Notes under the pieces: model-generated | The model's database searches: none | What the model was told of the DNA's origin: nothing | The model's input: only the letters and a program-made list of their open reading frames with translations | Part shown: piece after piece, positions 54,974-62,087 of the stretch | Layout of the letters: every line of letters begins with the position of its first letter | How positions within the stretch are numbered: the first letter of the stretch is position 1 | Source of the DNA: Actinoplanes xinjiangensis | GTDB taxonomy: Bacteria > Actinomycetota > Actinomycetes > Mycobacteriales > Micromonosporaceae | Length of the DNA stretch: 64,000 nt | Assembly (NCBI RefSeq): GCF_003148685.1 | Contig: NZ_QGGR01000022.1 | Coordinates: forward strand, 62,001-126,000 | Direction of reading: 5' to 3' | Translations under genes and position numbers: made by a program

Positions 54974-55770
54974 AGCTTTCCCGGAGAGGCCGCCTGATCG
55001 CCGTCGCGGTGGTCGTCGTGCTGCTGCTGACGGCGGCCGGTGGTGCGGTGTGGTGGCGGTGGGACGGCGACCGGCAACCCCGCGTCGACGACGTCGTCGC
55101 CGAGATGAGCACCGCCGTCGCGGACGCCGTCGTCGCTGCCGGTCAGGAGGCGGCGGTCACGGTCAGTGCGGTGGTGGCGGCCGCCGAATGCCCGCTCGGG
55201 TTCCTCCGGCAGGGCCGTGTGTTCACCGCGCGGGCCGACCTCTACACCGATCCGGGCGCCGAGGATTCCCTGATCACCACGATCGAGCAGGGGCTGGCCG
55301 GTCGTTACGCCACCCGCCGGGCCACCGCCGTGGCCGGGGTCCGCGCCCTTCAAGCCGACATCGGCACCATCCGCCTGGCGGTCCGGCGGTTGAGTTCAGG
55401 CTGGCTGGCCGTGACCGCCCGTAGCGGGTGCAGTCTGGGCACCGCCCCGGCCGGTACGGTCGGTGACACCACGCCGGGCGACACCGCGGTCACCGCGGTG
55501 CTGACGGCGATCGGCACCCGGCCGGTCTCGCGTACCGGGCAGAGCCTGCCGTGCCGGGCCGGATCCATCGTCACGGTGTCGGCGGTCAGCGGGCCGGTGA
55601 GCCCGGGCCGGTTGACGGCGCGGCTGGACGCCACGATCCCGGCCGGGGCCCGCAAGTTCACCGCCGGCGACGCCAATCAGGTCGCCTACCGGGACGGGCC
55701 GACGTCGATGGTGATCGCGGTGTCCGACGACGGCACGGCCGTCACCGTGCAGCACACCACCGGCTGCTGA
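54970..55770 (+). CDS. Membrane-anchored hypothetical protein
   Basis: A 266-residue protein with an N-terminal helix (about 8-28: LIAVAVVVVLLLTAAGGAVW) and an extracytoplasmic domain rich in Ala, Val and Thr with four cysteines (AAAECPLGF, SGCSLG, LPCRAG, TTGC). Beta strands dominate the second half. I recognise no family. It is coupled to the nitroreductase by a four-base overlap, which is an odd pairing of a cytoplasmic enzyme with a surface protein. Confidence 0.7.
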   Translation: MKLSRRGRLIAVAVVVVLLLTAAGGAVWWRWDGDRQPRVDDVVAEMSTAVADAVVAAGQEAAVTVSAVVAAAECPLGFLRQGRVFTARADLYTDPGAEDSLITTIEQGLAGRYATRRATAVAGVRALQADIGTIRLAVRRLSSGWLAVTARSGCSLGTAPAGTVGDTTPGDTAVTAVLTAIGTRPVSRTGQSLPCRAGSIVTVSAVSGPVSPGRLTARLDATIPAGARKFTAGDANQVAYRDGPTSMVIAVSDDGTAVTVQHTTGC

Positions 55771-55781
55771 CGCCGCGTCCG

Positions 55782-56138
55782 CTACGGCAGCGGTACGACA
55801 TACGAGTCGACGCGCGCGATCAGGCCGTCGCGGAAGGTGAACAGGTCGCTGAAGGCGAAGCGGAACGGGCCGTGCTCGACGCTGACGCCGCGGCCCTCCC
55901 CCGTGGTGACGACGACCGGCCCGTCCTGGATGACCCGTTGGACGTCGAGGTCGGGGCTTCCGGTGAAGGCCGGGTTCTCGATCTCGCCGTCGAACTCGGC
56001 CTTGCCGTGGGTGGTCCGGTGGCCGTGGATGACCCAGACCACGTCGTCGGTGAGGGTCGCGAGGATCCGTGGATGGTCACTGGTCCGGAATCCCACGAAG
56101 TAGTCCTCGACGAGGTGCTGCCGGCCGGTCCGGGTCAT
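55782..56138 (-). CDS. SnoaL-like / NTF2-fold protein
   Basis: A 118-residue protein with the cone-shaped NTF2 pattern: 'HLVEDYFVGFRTSDHPRILA', 'DDVVWVIHGHRTTHGKAEFD' and the closing strand 'FRDGLIARVDSYVVPLP'. SnoaL-like proteins act as small-molecule isomerases, hydrolases or carriers; no catalytic residues can be assigned. It overlaps the SRPBCC gene by four bases and is last in the ArsR-SRPBCC-SnoaL operon. Confidence 0.82.
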   Translation of the reverse strand: MTRTGRQHLVEDYFVGFRTSDHPRILATLTDDVVWVIHGHRTTHGKAEFDGEIENPAFTGSPDLDVQRVIQDGPVVVTTGEGRGVSVEHGPFRFAFSDLFTFRDGLIARVDSYVVPLP

Positions 56139-56572
56139 GGTTTCTCCAGGTGGGTGTCGAGGGCGTCGAGGATCGAGGCGAGCCCGTCGGCGGCCTGCGC
56201 GGTCCGCAGTTCGGCGGGGAGCCTGCGCTGGTGGACGGTCAGGTCGGTGCCGGTCCCGGCGGGCCGCAGGGTCACGGTCGTGCGGAGGCCGGTGACCGGC
56301 TCGTCGAAGATCAGCTCGTGCGGTGCGGTGATGCTCACATACACGAACCGGAGCCGCCGGGTGGCGCCGTCCGGTGCACGGGTGTCGAGGGTGAACTCTC
56401 CCCCGGGTCGCAGGTCGATGGCGACCGAGTCCGGCGGGACGGTCGCGTGCGACCCACCCCAGAAGGCGGCGACCCCGGCCGGCTCGGTGAAGGCGGCCCA
56501 GACCCGCCCGGGTGGGGCGGTGAGGACCCGCCGGGCGATCAGCTCGTCGCCGCGCAGCTCGGCCCGGCTCAC
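56135..56572 (-). CDS. SRPBCC (AHSA1-like) domain protein
   Basis: A 145-residue START-like helix-grip protein: 'LIARRVLTAPPGRVWAAFTE' then 'WWGG'-like AAFWGGSHATVP, and 'DLRPGGEFTLDTRAPDG', typical of AHSA1-type ligand-binding proteins. It is frequently encoded next to an ArsR regulator, as here, and probably binds a hydrophobic ligand. The GTG overlaps the ArsR stop (GTGA), and its own stop overlaps the SnoaL-like gene. Confidence 0.88.
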   Translation of the reverse strand: MSRAELRGDELIARRVLTAPPGRVWAAFTEPAGVAAFWGGSHATVPPDSVAIDLRPGGEFTLDTRAPDGATRRLRFVYVSITAPHELIFDEPVTGLRTTVTLRPAGTGTDLTVHQRRLPAELRTAQAADGLASILDALDTHLEKP

Positions 56573-56892
56573 CGTGGCGTCTCGCCGTCGGTGAGGTGCC
56601 GGTCGAGGGTGTCGAGCCGGTCGTCCCAGGCCTGCCGCTGCTCGTCGATCCAGGTGCCCAGCTGGGACAGCCGGTCGACCCGTAGCCGGCAGGGGCGCCG
56701 GGTGCCTTCGCGCCGCTGCTCGATCAGGCCGCTGCGGCGCAGGACCCCGATGTGATGGGAGATCGCCTGCTGGGTGAGGCCGAAGGGCTCGGCCAGCTCA
56801 CCGACCGTGGCGTCGCCGCGGGACAGGCGTGTCACCAGGGCCCGGCGCACGGGATCACCGAGCGCGGCGAAGGCGGTGTCGAGTTCGGGCAT
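56569..56892 (-). CDS. ArsR family transcriptional regulator
   Basis: A 107-residue winged-helix repressor: 'FAALGDPVRRALVTRLSRGD', recognition helix 'AEPFGLTQQAISHHIGVLRR' and wing 'RREGTRRPCRLRVD'. Only one cysteine is present, so it is not a metal sensor of the ArsR/SmtB kind but the small-molecule type linked to AHSA1 proteins. TACGGT ends six bases before the ATG, with no ribosome site, so the mRNA is probably leaderless. A 30-bp imperfect dyad overlaps its promoter. Confidence 0.92.
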   Translation of the reverse strand: MPELDTAFAALGDPVRRALVTRLSRGDATVGELAEPFGLTQQAISHHIGVLRRSGLIEQRREGTRRPCRLRVDRLSQLGTWIDEQRQAWDDRLDTLDRHLTDGETPR

Positions 56893-56898
56893 GCCCCC

Positions 56899-56937
56899 AC
56901 CGTAATACAAACGTTCGCTTTCACAAGCATATGTTTG
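56899..56937 (-). promoter_or_regulatory. Promoter and dyad operator of the ArsR operon
   Basis: Leftward -10 TACGGT (56899-56904) and -35 TTGTGA (56921-56926), 16 bases apart. CAAACGTTCGCTT (56908-56920) and AAGCATATGTTTG (56925-56937) form an imperfect dyad (10 of 13 pairs) centred on the -35, which suits autorepression by ArsR. The remaining bases up to 57137 contain only the probable promoter of the cyclohydrolase operon (TTGATC at about 57077, GATGCT 17 bases later). Confidence 0.6.
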
Positions 56938-57137
56938 TTGATGACGCCCGATCGCCCTCCGGAATTCGCGGACGCCCCCTCATCCACGAGTGCCAGGCGG
57001 CCGATGATGAGCTGGTGCGGACACCGGGGGGACGCCGACGAAGCGGAAGTGATACTCGCCACCGCCAAGTTTATTGATCTTTCAACATTCTCGGACGATG
57101 CTGGTCCATGAAAGTTCAACAACCTTGGGGGTACGCG

Positions 57138-57785
57138 ATGACGGCACAGATTCGTACGCAGGTGACGGTGCCGTTACGGTTCCCCGACGGGTACACGACG
57201 TCGGCACGGGTGTTCACCTTCACCGGCCTCGCCGACGGCCGCGAGCACCTGGCACTAGGGCTCGGTGACTGGCGTGCCGCGGTGGCGGTCGCGGCCGACG
57301 GCGGACCGGCGCCCCTGGTCCGGCCGCACAGCGAGTGCCTGACCGGCGACGTGTTCGGCAGTGAGCGCTGCGACTGCGGCCCACAGCTGCGTGAGGCCGC
57401 CGAGCGGATCACGACCGCCGGTGGTTTCCTGCTCTACCTGCGCCAGGAGGGCCGAGGCATCGGGCTGTACGCGAAGCTCGACGCCTACGCGCTCCAGGAC
57501 ACCGGCCTCGACACCTACCAGGCCAACCTGGCGCTCGGCCACGGCGAGGACGAACGCGACTACACCGCCGCCGCGCAGATGCTGCTCACCCTCGGCGCGC
57601 CGCGGGTCCGGCTGCTCAGCAACAATCCCGACAAGGCCACCCAGCTCGGTGCCCTCGGCGTGCGGGTGACCGACCGGATCCCGACCGGTGTGCACCTGTC
57701 CGCCGCGAACGCCCGCTACCTGACCACCAAACGCGACCACACCGCGCACACCCTCGACCTGCCGCTGACGGCGCTCGCCTCATGA
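57138..57785 (+). CDS. ribA: GTP cyclohydrolase II (RibA-like)
   Basis: A predicted 215-residue enzyme that opens the imidazole ring of GTP, releasing formate and diphosphate. Zinc ligands Cys67, Cys78 and Cys80 (ECLTGDVFGSERCDCG), the QEGRGIGL motif (103-110), the D-R region and SNNPDK (161-166) are all present. There is no DHBP synthase domain, so it is a stand-alone cyclohydrolase II, not RibBA. I chose the ATG at 57138, six bases after GGGGG; an ATG ten codons earlier is possible. Its stop overlaps the deaminase start. Neighbours suggest a specialised pathway rather than the housekeeping riboflavin route. Confidence 0.88.
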   Translation: MTAQIRTQVTVPLRFPDGYTTSARVFTFTGLADGREHLALGLGDWRAAVAVAADGGPAPLVRPHSECLTGDVFGSERCDCGPQLREAAERITTAGGFLLYLRQEGRGIGLYAKLDAYALQDTGLDTYQANLALGHGEDERDYTAAAQMLLTLGAPRVRLLSNNPDKATQLGALGVRVTDRIPTGVHLSAANARYLTTKRDHTAHTLDLPLTALAS

Positions 57786-58261
57786 CCGCCGCCGACCGTT
57801 TCTGGCTCAGCGAGGCGATCCGGGTGTCCCGGCTGGCCCCGGCGGTACCCGACCGCTACGCCGTCGGCGCCGTGATCATCGACGGCGACGGTGCCGTGCT
57901 GTCCACCGGCTACACCGGCGAGACGCACCCGCACCACCACGCCGAGGAGGAGGCCCTGGCCCGGCTCGCCGGCCTGCCCGGCCTCGACCTGTCGGCCGCC
58001 ACCCTCTACACGTCGCTGGAGCCGTGCACCGCCCGCCGGTCCCGGCCAGCCACGTGCACGCAGCTCATCCTCGACGCCGGTGTCGGGCGGGTAGCCCTGG
58101 CATGGCGCGAACCGATCCTGTTCGCCGACTGCGACGGCGTCGAGACCCTGCGCCGGCACGGCGTCGAGGTCGTCGAGCTGTCCGACCTCGCCGACCAGGT
58201 CCGGGCCGTCAACAGTCACGTCCTGCGGCCCACCGCCGCCCAGCTGGAGATCATCGGATGA
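57782..58261 (+). CDS. Stand-alone RibD-type pyrimidine deaminase
   Basis: A 159-residue zinc deaminase: HAE (53-55) with Glu55 as proton shuttle, and PC (81-82) with the second cysteine at 92 (PCTARRSRPATC). The CDA-fold and the 'EPCxxRxSRPxxC' form match the deaminase half of RibD, while the reductase half is missing. It would deaminate the diaminopyrimidine made by GTP cyclohydrolase II. Both ends overlap neighbouring genes by four bases (ATGA), so it is made together with them. The cysteine spacing is one residue longer than in classical RibD. Confidence 0.85.
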   Translation: MTAADRFWLSEAIRVSRLAPAVPDRYAVGAVIIDGDGAVLSTGYTGETHPHHHAEEEALARLAGLPGLDLSAATLYTSLEPCTARRSRPATCTQLILDAGVGRVALAWREPILFADCDGVETLRRHGVEVVELSDLADQVRAVNSHVLRPTAAQLEIIG

Positions 58262-59148
58262 GCCCCGGCCGTACCGCCCTCGCCGACGCGCTGATCCCCG
58301 AGGCGCACCCGTTCCGGCAGCATCTGCGGCGCGTCGCCGCCGGTGACACGGCCCGCCCGCACCGGGCGTGGACGCCCGCCGACGGCCCGATCCCGGCCCT
58401 CTACCTCAGCCACGGAGCCCCGCCGACCTTCGAGGACCCGGCCTGGATGACCGAGCTGCACACGTGGGCACGGGACCTGCCGCGGCCCACGGCGATCCTC
58501 ATCGTCAGCGCCCACTGGGAGTCCGCACCGCTGGCGCTGTCCGGCAGCGCCGGCACCGAGCTGGTCTACGACTTCGGCGGGTTCGCGCCGCTCTACTACC
58601 GGATGCGCTACGACACCCCGGACGCCGGTGACCTGGCCCGTCAGGTGACGGCACTGATACCGCAGACCGTGCACGAGAACTCCCGGCGCGGGCTGGATCA
58701 CGGCGCGTGGGTGCCGCTGAAGGTGATGTATCCGGAGGCCGACATCCCGGTGCTGCAACTGAGCATCCCGACCCACGACGCGACCACCCTGCTCCAGCTC
58801 GGGGAACGGCTGAGGCCGCTGCGGGAGCAGGGTGTCCTGGTGGTCGGCTCCGGATTCATGACGCACGGGCTGCGGTTCCTCACCCGGGCGATGCTGGCGG
58901 GCGAGGTGCCGGCCTGGTCGGCCGACTTCGACGCCTGGGCCGCCGACGCCCTGGCCCGCGGCGACGTCGACGAACTGGCCGGGTTCCGGGACCGGGCGCC
59001 GGGTATGCCGTACGCGCATCCGACCGTCGAGCACTTCACGCCGTTGTTCATCACCCTCGGCGCGGCCGGCGACCCGGCGGCAGCGGTCACCACCGCGATC
59101 GACGGGTTCTCCATCGGCCTGGCCAAACGCTCCTTCCACATCGTCTGA
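58258..59148 (+). CDS. Class III extradiol ring-cleavage dioxygenase (DODA/LigB type)
   Basis: A 296-residue metal-dependent dioxygenase like 4,5-DOPA extradiol dioxygenase. Likely metal and acid/base histidines are His52 (YLSHGAPPTF), His86 (SAHWES), His148 (LDHGAWVPL), His203 (GSGFMTHGL) and those of 'AHPTVEHFTPL'. It opens catechol-like rings. A 45-residue N-terminal extension precedes the usual start of the family. Coupled by ATGA to the deaminase and followed by MarR, it is an unexpected partner for cyclohydrolase II. The substrate may not be DOPA. Confidence 0.87.
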   Translation: MSPGRTALADALIPEAHPFRQHLRRVAAGDTARPHRAWTPADGPIPALYLSHGAPPTFEDPAWMTELHTWARDLPRPTAILIVSAHWESAPLALSGSAGTELVYDFGGFAPLYYRMRYDTPDAGDLARQVTALIPQTVHENSRRGLDHGAWVPLKVMYPEADIPVLQLSIPTHDATTLLQLGERLRPLREQGVLVVGSGFMTHGLRFLTRAMLAGEVPAWSADFDAWAADALARGDVDELAGFRDRAPGMPYAHPTVEHFTPLFITLGAAGDPAAAVTTAIDGFSIGLAKRSFHIV

Positions 59149-59172
59149 CCAGCACTTTTCGAGGATGGCGTC

Positions 59173-59661
59173 GTGACCGACGAACCGCAGTGGCTCAACG
59201 ACACCGAGATGGGCGCGTGGCTGAACCTCGCCCAGATCATGATGGTGATGCCCACCGCGCTCGACCAGCAGCTGCGCGAGGAGGCCGGCCTTCCGCACAC
59301 CCACTACCACATCCTGTCGGCGCTGAGCACCCGTCCCGAGCGGGCGATGCGGATGACCGAACTGGCCCGGATGGCCGGCACCACCACGACCCGGCTCTCG
59401 CACGCGGTCTCCACCCTGGAACAGCGCGGCTGGGTGGCACGCCGGGCCTGCCCGACCGACCGGCGCGGCCAGATCGCCCACCTGACCGACGCCGGTTTCG
59501 CGGTGCTCGCGGCGGCGGCCCCCGGTCACGTGGCGGAGGTCCGCCGCCTGGTCTTCGACCATCTCACCGACGACGACGTGGCCCGCCTGCGCGACATCAC
59601 CGCCAAGCTCCTGCCGACACTCACCGCCGGCTGGTCCTCACCGCTGTCTCCAGGCTGCTGA
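59173..59661 (+). CDS. MarR family transcriptional regulator
   Basis: A 162-residue winged-helix regulator: 'LPHTHYHILSALSTRPERAM', recognition region 'MTELARMAGTTTTRLSHAVS', wing 'RRACPTDRRGQIAHLTDAG'. MarR proteins sense phenolic compounds, which fits control of a dioxygenase. It lies 24 bases after the dioxygenase gene and probably belongs to the same transcript. The last ten residues (WSSPLSPGC) are encoded by the first of three long hairpin repeats, so the repeat array has captured or replaced its natural C-terminus. Confidence 0.9.
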   Translation: MTDEPQWLNDTEMGAWLNLAQIMMVMPTALDQQLREEAGLPHTHYHILSALSTRPERAMRMTELARMAGTTTTRLSHAVSTLEQRGWVARRACPTDRRGQIAHLTDAGFAVLAAAAPGHVAEVRRLVFDHLTDDDVARLRDITAKLLPTLTAGWSSPLSPGC

Positions 59662-59810
59662 GACAGCGGCGAGAGCCGGCCAAGTCCAGGTACGGCTGGT
59701 CCTCACCGCTGTCTCCAGGCCGCTGAAACAGCGGTGAGAGCCAGCCGGGCCAGGTACGGCTGGTCGTCACCGCTGTCTCCAGAGCGCTGAAACAGCGGTG
59801 AGGACCAGCC
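59629..59810. repeat. Three tandem 53-bp hairpin repeats between convergent genes
   Basis: Copies at 59629-59681, 59694-59746 and 59758-59810 (period 64-65 bases). Each is itself a dyad: a left arm beginning GGCTGGTCCTCACCGCTGT, a 15-base loop, and a right arm that is its near-complement (ACAGCGG...CCAGCC). Spacers share CAGGTACG or TAGGTACG. Copies differ by a few bases, some compensated or giving G-U pairs. They overlap the MarR 3' end and reach to five bases from the sortase stop. They could act as a multi-hairpin bidirectional terminator or belong to a REP-like family. Confidence 0.9.
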
Positions 59811-59814
59811 GGAT

Positions 59815-60510
59815 CTAGGTACGGGGCACGGCGGTGACCACCACGTTGTCGCGGTAGTGGCGGGTCGCGGGATCGAACGGCCCGCCGCAGGTGATCAGGG
59901 TGAGGCGAACCCGGCCGTCGCGGGCGAAGTACCGCTCCAGTGGCACGGTGGTCTTGCGGTGGCGCTCCCGGGCGGTCACCGTGAACGTCCGGGTCCGGCC
60001 GCCGGGGCCGGTGAGGGTCACCAGGTCTCCGGAGTCGAGGTCACCGAGCCGGAAGAACGCCCCCTCCCCCTCGTCCGCGCCGTCCACGTGCCCGGCGATC
60101 ACGATCGATCCGGCCCGCGCGGTGGAGCCGGGCCCGAACCGGTACCAGCCGACCCGGTCGACGCTGGGCGGGACCGCGAAGTCGCCGGTCGCCGGATCGA
60201 TGCCGACGGCGTCGACGGCCGCGTCCACGCCGAGTTCCGGTACGCGCAGCCGGGTCGGCGGTGCCTCAGCGGCCGACGGCAGGCCACCGTCGCTGATCGG
60301 CACCCGCGGGACGGCCGGGGATGCCGGACCACCGGCCGGCGGCGCCGGGGACGCCGAGGTGGTCACCGGCGGGGCACCGAAGTCGGGCGCGGGTTCGGAG
60401 CGGCAGGCCACGACGGTGAACGCCGTGGTCAGTGCCGCTCCGGCGGCCATGGTGAGCAGGGCACGCCCCGGCCTGCGCCGGGGCGTGCCGTCGTGACGCC
60501 GACCGCTCAT
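59815..60510 (-). CDS. Class F sortase
   Basis: A 231-residue exported transpeptidase. A hydrophobic helix (about 18-36) and a Pro/Ser/Ala linker precede the sortase barrel. The catalytic residues are present: His in IAGHVDGAD, Cys in TLITCGGPFD and Arg in HYRDNVVV. Class F sortases of actinomycetes are often small and solo. Here the gene is coupled by ATGA to a DUF4397 surface protein, a conserved pairing, so the two probably work together at the cell wall. The stop codon lies in the spacer after the third repeat. Confidence 0.9.
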   Translation of the reverse strand: MSGRRHDGTPRRRPGRALLTMAAGAALTTAFTVVACRSEPAPDFGAPPVTTSASPAPPAGGPASPAVPRVPISDGGLPSAAEAPPTRLRVPELGVDAAVDAVGIDPATGDFAVPPSVDRVGWYRFGPGSTARAGSIVIAGHVDGADEGEGAFFRLGDLDSGDLVTLTGPGGRTRTFTVTARERHRKTTVPLERYFARDGRVRLTLITCGGPFDPATRHYRDNVVVTAVPRT

Positions 60511-61352
60511 CGCCCGGTCGACGGCCTCGCCCGGCCGATCCCGGTCAGCCGGGCCAGACCGAACAGGGCCAGCAGGATGCCGACACCGCCGACGCCGTAC
60601 CAGGGCAGCGACACACCCTGGTCGGCGCGGCCGCCGTCACCGCTGGGCACGCCGCCCGGGGCCGAGTGCAGCCCGTCGACGGTCTGCGCGACGATGTCCA
60701 GTGTCTTGTCCTCGGCCGACCCGATCGCGTACACGATGGTCGCGGTGCCCTCCTTGAGGTCGAGGTCGGCCGGGCCGAGCACCCGGGTCTGCGTGCCGGC
60801 CAGCACCACGTCGGCCTCGACGGATCCGGCGTCGACGTCGGCCTTCGCCTCCTTCGGGTTGGTGAGGCCCTCGAAGACCGGCTGGCCACCGGCGCGCACG
60901 TCCACGGCCGGTGCCGCCGCCGTGTGCCGCACGATCAGGCGGGCCTTGCCGGCGGCGAGCTTGCCGGTGTCGTTGACGAACGGCGTCAGCCCCGGTTTGC
61001 CGTCCGCGCTCAGGTGCGCGACCAGGCTGAGGTTCGCGCCGCCGGGGATCTCGGCGTCGTCGACGGTCAGCAGCGCGTCGCCGATCGCGTCGCCGGGCTT
61101 GGTCAGCGCGATGTCGTACTGCCCGGCCGGCAGGGTCAGCGGGCCGGCGACCTTGCCCGGCTGGAAGTCCGGGATGGTCTTCTCGCCGTTGACGTAGACG
61201 TCCACCGGCTGCGCCGGGATGCCGTGCACGACCGACACCTGCGAGTCGGCCGCGGCCTGCGCGGGCAGGGCGGCGAAGGTCCCGGCGGCGCCGAACGCGA
61301 TCATGGTCACGGCTCCCACCGTGGCCGTGCGGCGAAGGTGCGATGTACGCAT
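60507..61352 (-). CDS. DUF4397 surface protein
   Basis: A 281-residue exported protein with a signal peptide (about 1-34, ending AQAAADS). Two DUF4397 beta-sandwich repeats follow (SQVSVVHGIPAQPVDVYVNG and 'ARLIVRHTAAAPAVDVRAGG'), then a Gly/Ser linker, a C-terminal helix (about 248-268) and a short basic tail. It resembles the fasciclin-like MPT70/83 role in mycobacterial SigK regulons, though the fold differs. The ATG has GAGGAG. It shares a mirrored promoter region with the sigma gene. Confidence 0.88.
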   Translation of the reverse strand: MRTSHLRRTATVGAVTMIAFGAAGTFAALPAQAAADSQVSVVHGIPAQPVDVYVNGEKTIPDFQPGKVAGPLTLPAGQYDIALTKPGDAIGDALLTVDDAEIPGGANLSLVAHLSADGKPGLTPFVNDTGKLAAGKARLIVRHTAAAPAVDVRAGGQPVFEGLTNPKEAKADVDAGSVEADVVLAGTQTRVLGPADLDLKEGTATIVYAIGSAEDKTLDIVAQTVDGLHSAPGGVPSGDGGRADQGVSLPWYGVGGVGILLALFGLARLTGIGRARPSTGR

Positions 61353-61396
61353 CGGTGCTCCTCAAGCGATCGTCGTGGATTCGGTACGCCCGTTCC

Positions 61397-61423
61397 TTCG
61401 CTCGCCCGGCCGGCCGTGGATGC
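61397..61423 (-). promoter_or_regulatory. SigK-like promoter of the DUF4397-sortase operon
   Basis: Leftward GCATCC (from 61423), 16 bases, GCGAAG. It is the mirror image of the promoter at 61447-61474. The mycobacterial SigK consensus is CCATCC-N16/17-CCGAAT. It gives a leader of about 35 bases with a GAGGAG ribosome site. Confidence 0.65.
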
Positions 61424-61446
61424 GGTGGAGGAAGAAAAATATCGGT

Positions 61447-61474
61447 GCATCCACGGAGGCGTCGCCGAGCGAAG
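61447..61474 (+). promoter_or_regulatory. SigK-like promoter of the sigma/anti-sigma operon
   Basis: GCATCC (61447-61452), 16 bases, GCGAAG (61469-61474). Extended identity with the leftward promoter covers GCATCCACGG and CGAGCGAAG, each 9 bases apart. It implies that the sigma factor drives its own gene. Confidence 0.65.
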
Positions 61475-61508
61475 AACTGGGGAGAACACATGCGCGGAAG
61501 GGAGGTCG

Positions 61509-62087
61509 ATGAGCTCCGACGACGAACTCGCCGAGCGGTTACGCGCCGGCGACGAGAAGGCATTGCGTACGGCGTACGAGCGGCACGGCGCTGCGGTGCT
61601 GTATCTGGCTCAGCGGCTGCTGGGCAACCGGGCCGACGCCGAGGACGTGACGCAGGTGACGTTCGTGGCGGCGTGGACCGGCCGCGACGGCTACGACCCG
61701 CAGCGCGGCACTCTGCTGAGCTGGCTGCTCGGCATCGCGCGGCGCAAGGTGGTGGACCGGTTGCGGTCGGCGGCCCGCGACGACCGCGCCACCGAGACGG
61801 TACGAACCCAGCTCGCCCCGTCGGACGACCGGGAGACCCCGGAGCGGATCGTCGACCGGCTGGTCGTCGCCGACGAGCTGGGCCGGTTGCCGGAGGAACA
61901 ACGCCGCACGCTGGAGCTGGCGTTCTACGACGACCTGACCCATCCACAGATATCGGCCGTGACCGGGTTGCCCCTCGGTACGGTCAAGAGCCATATCCGG
62001 CGTGGAATGGCCAGCCTGCGACGTCGTTGGGAGGTGGACGGTGCAGCATTTGGATCCCGATCGGCTGGTCCTTCTCGCGCTCTCTGA
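61509..62087 (+). CDS. ECF RNA polymerase sigma factor (SigK-like)
   Basis: A 192-residue sigma factor. Region 2 has 'RLLGNRADAEDVTQVTFVAA' and 'GTLLSWLLGIARRKVVDRLR', and region 4 has 'ELAFYDDLTHPQISAVTGLP' then GTVKSHIRRGM. Features such as WLLGIARRKVVDR match the SigK/ECF19-type group with an RskA-like anti-sigma, as found downstream. It probably controls both its own operon and the DUF4397-sortase operon through mirrored promoters. AAGGGAGG precedes the ATG. The 3' end overlaps the anti-sigma gene by 47 bases. Confidence 0.9.
   Translation: MSSDDELAERLRAGDEKALRTAYERHGAAVLYLAQRLLGNRADAEDVTQVTFVAAWTGRDGYDPQRGTLLSWLLGIARRKVVDRLRSAARDDRATETVRTQLAPSDDRETPERIVDRLVVADELGRLPEEQRRTLELAFYDDLTHPQISAVTGLPLGTVKSHIRRGMASLRRRWEVDGAAFGSRSAGPSRAL

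Noticed and set aside
56752-57111. Plus-strand open frame across the ArsR promoter region
   Set aside because: It overlaps ArsR antisense and the AT-rich operator, lacks a ribosome site and has no coding look.
59629-59810. Tandem repeats as a possible CRISPR array
   Set aside because: Only three copies, each a long dyad, with nearly identical 11-12 base spacers; CRISPR spacers are unique and longer, and no cas gene is near.
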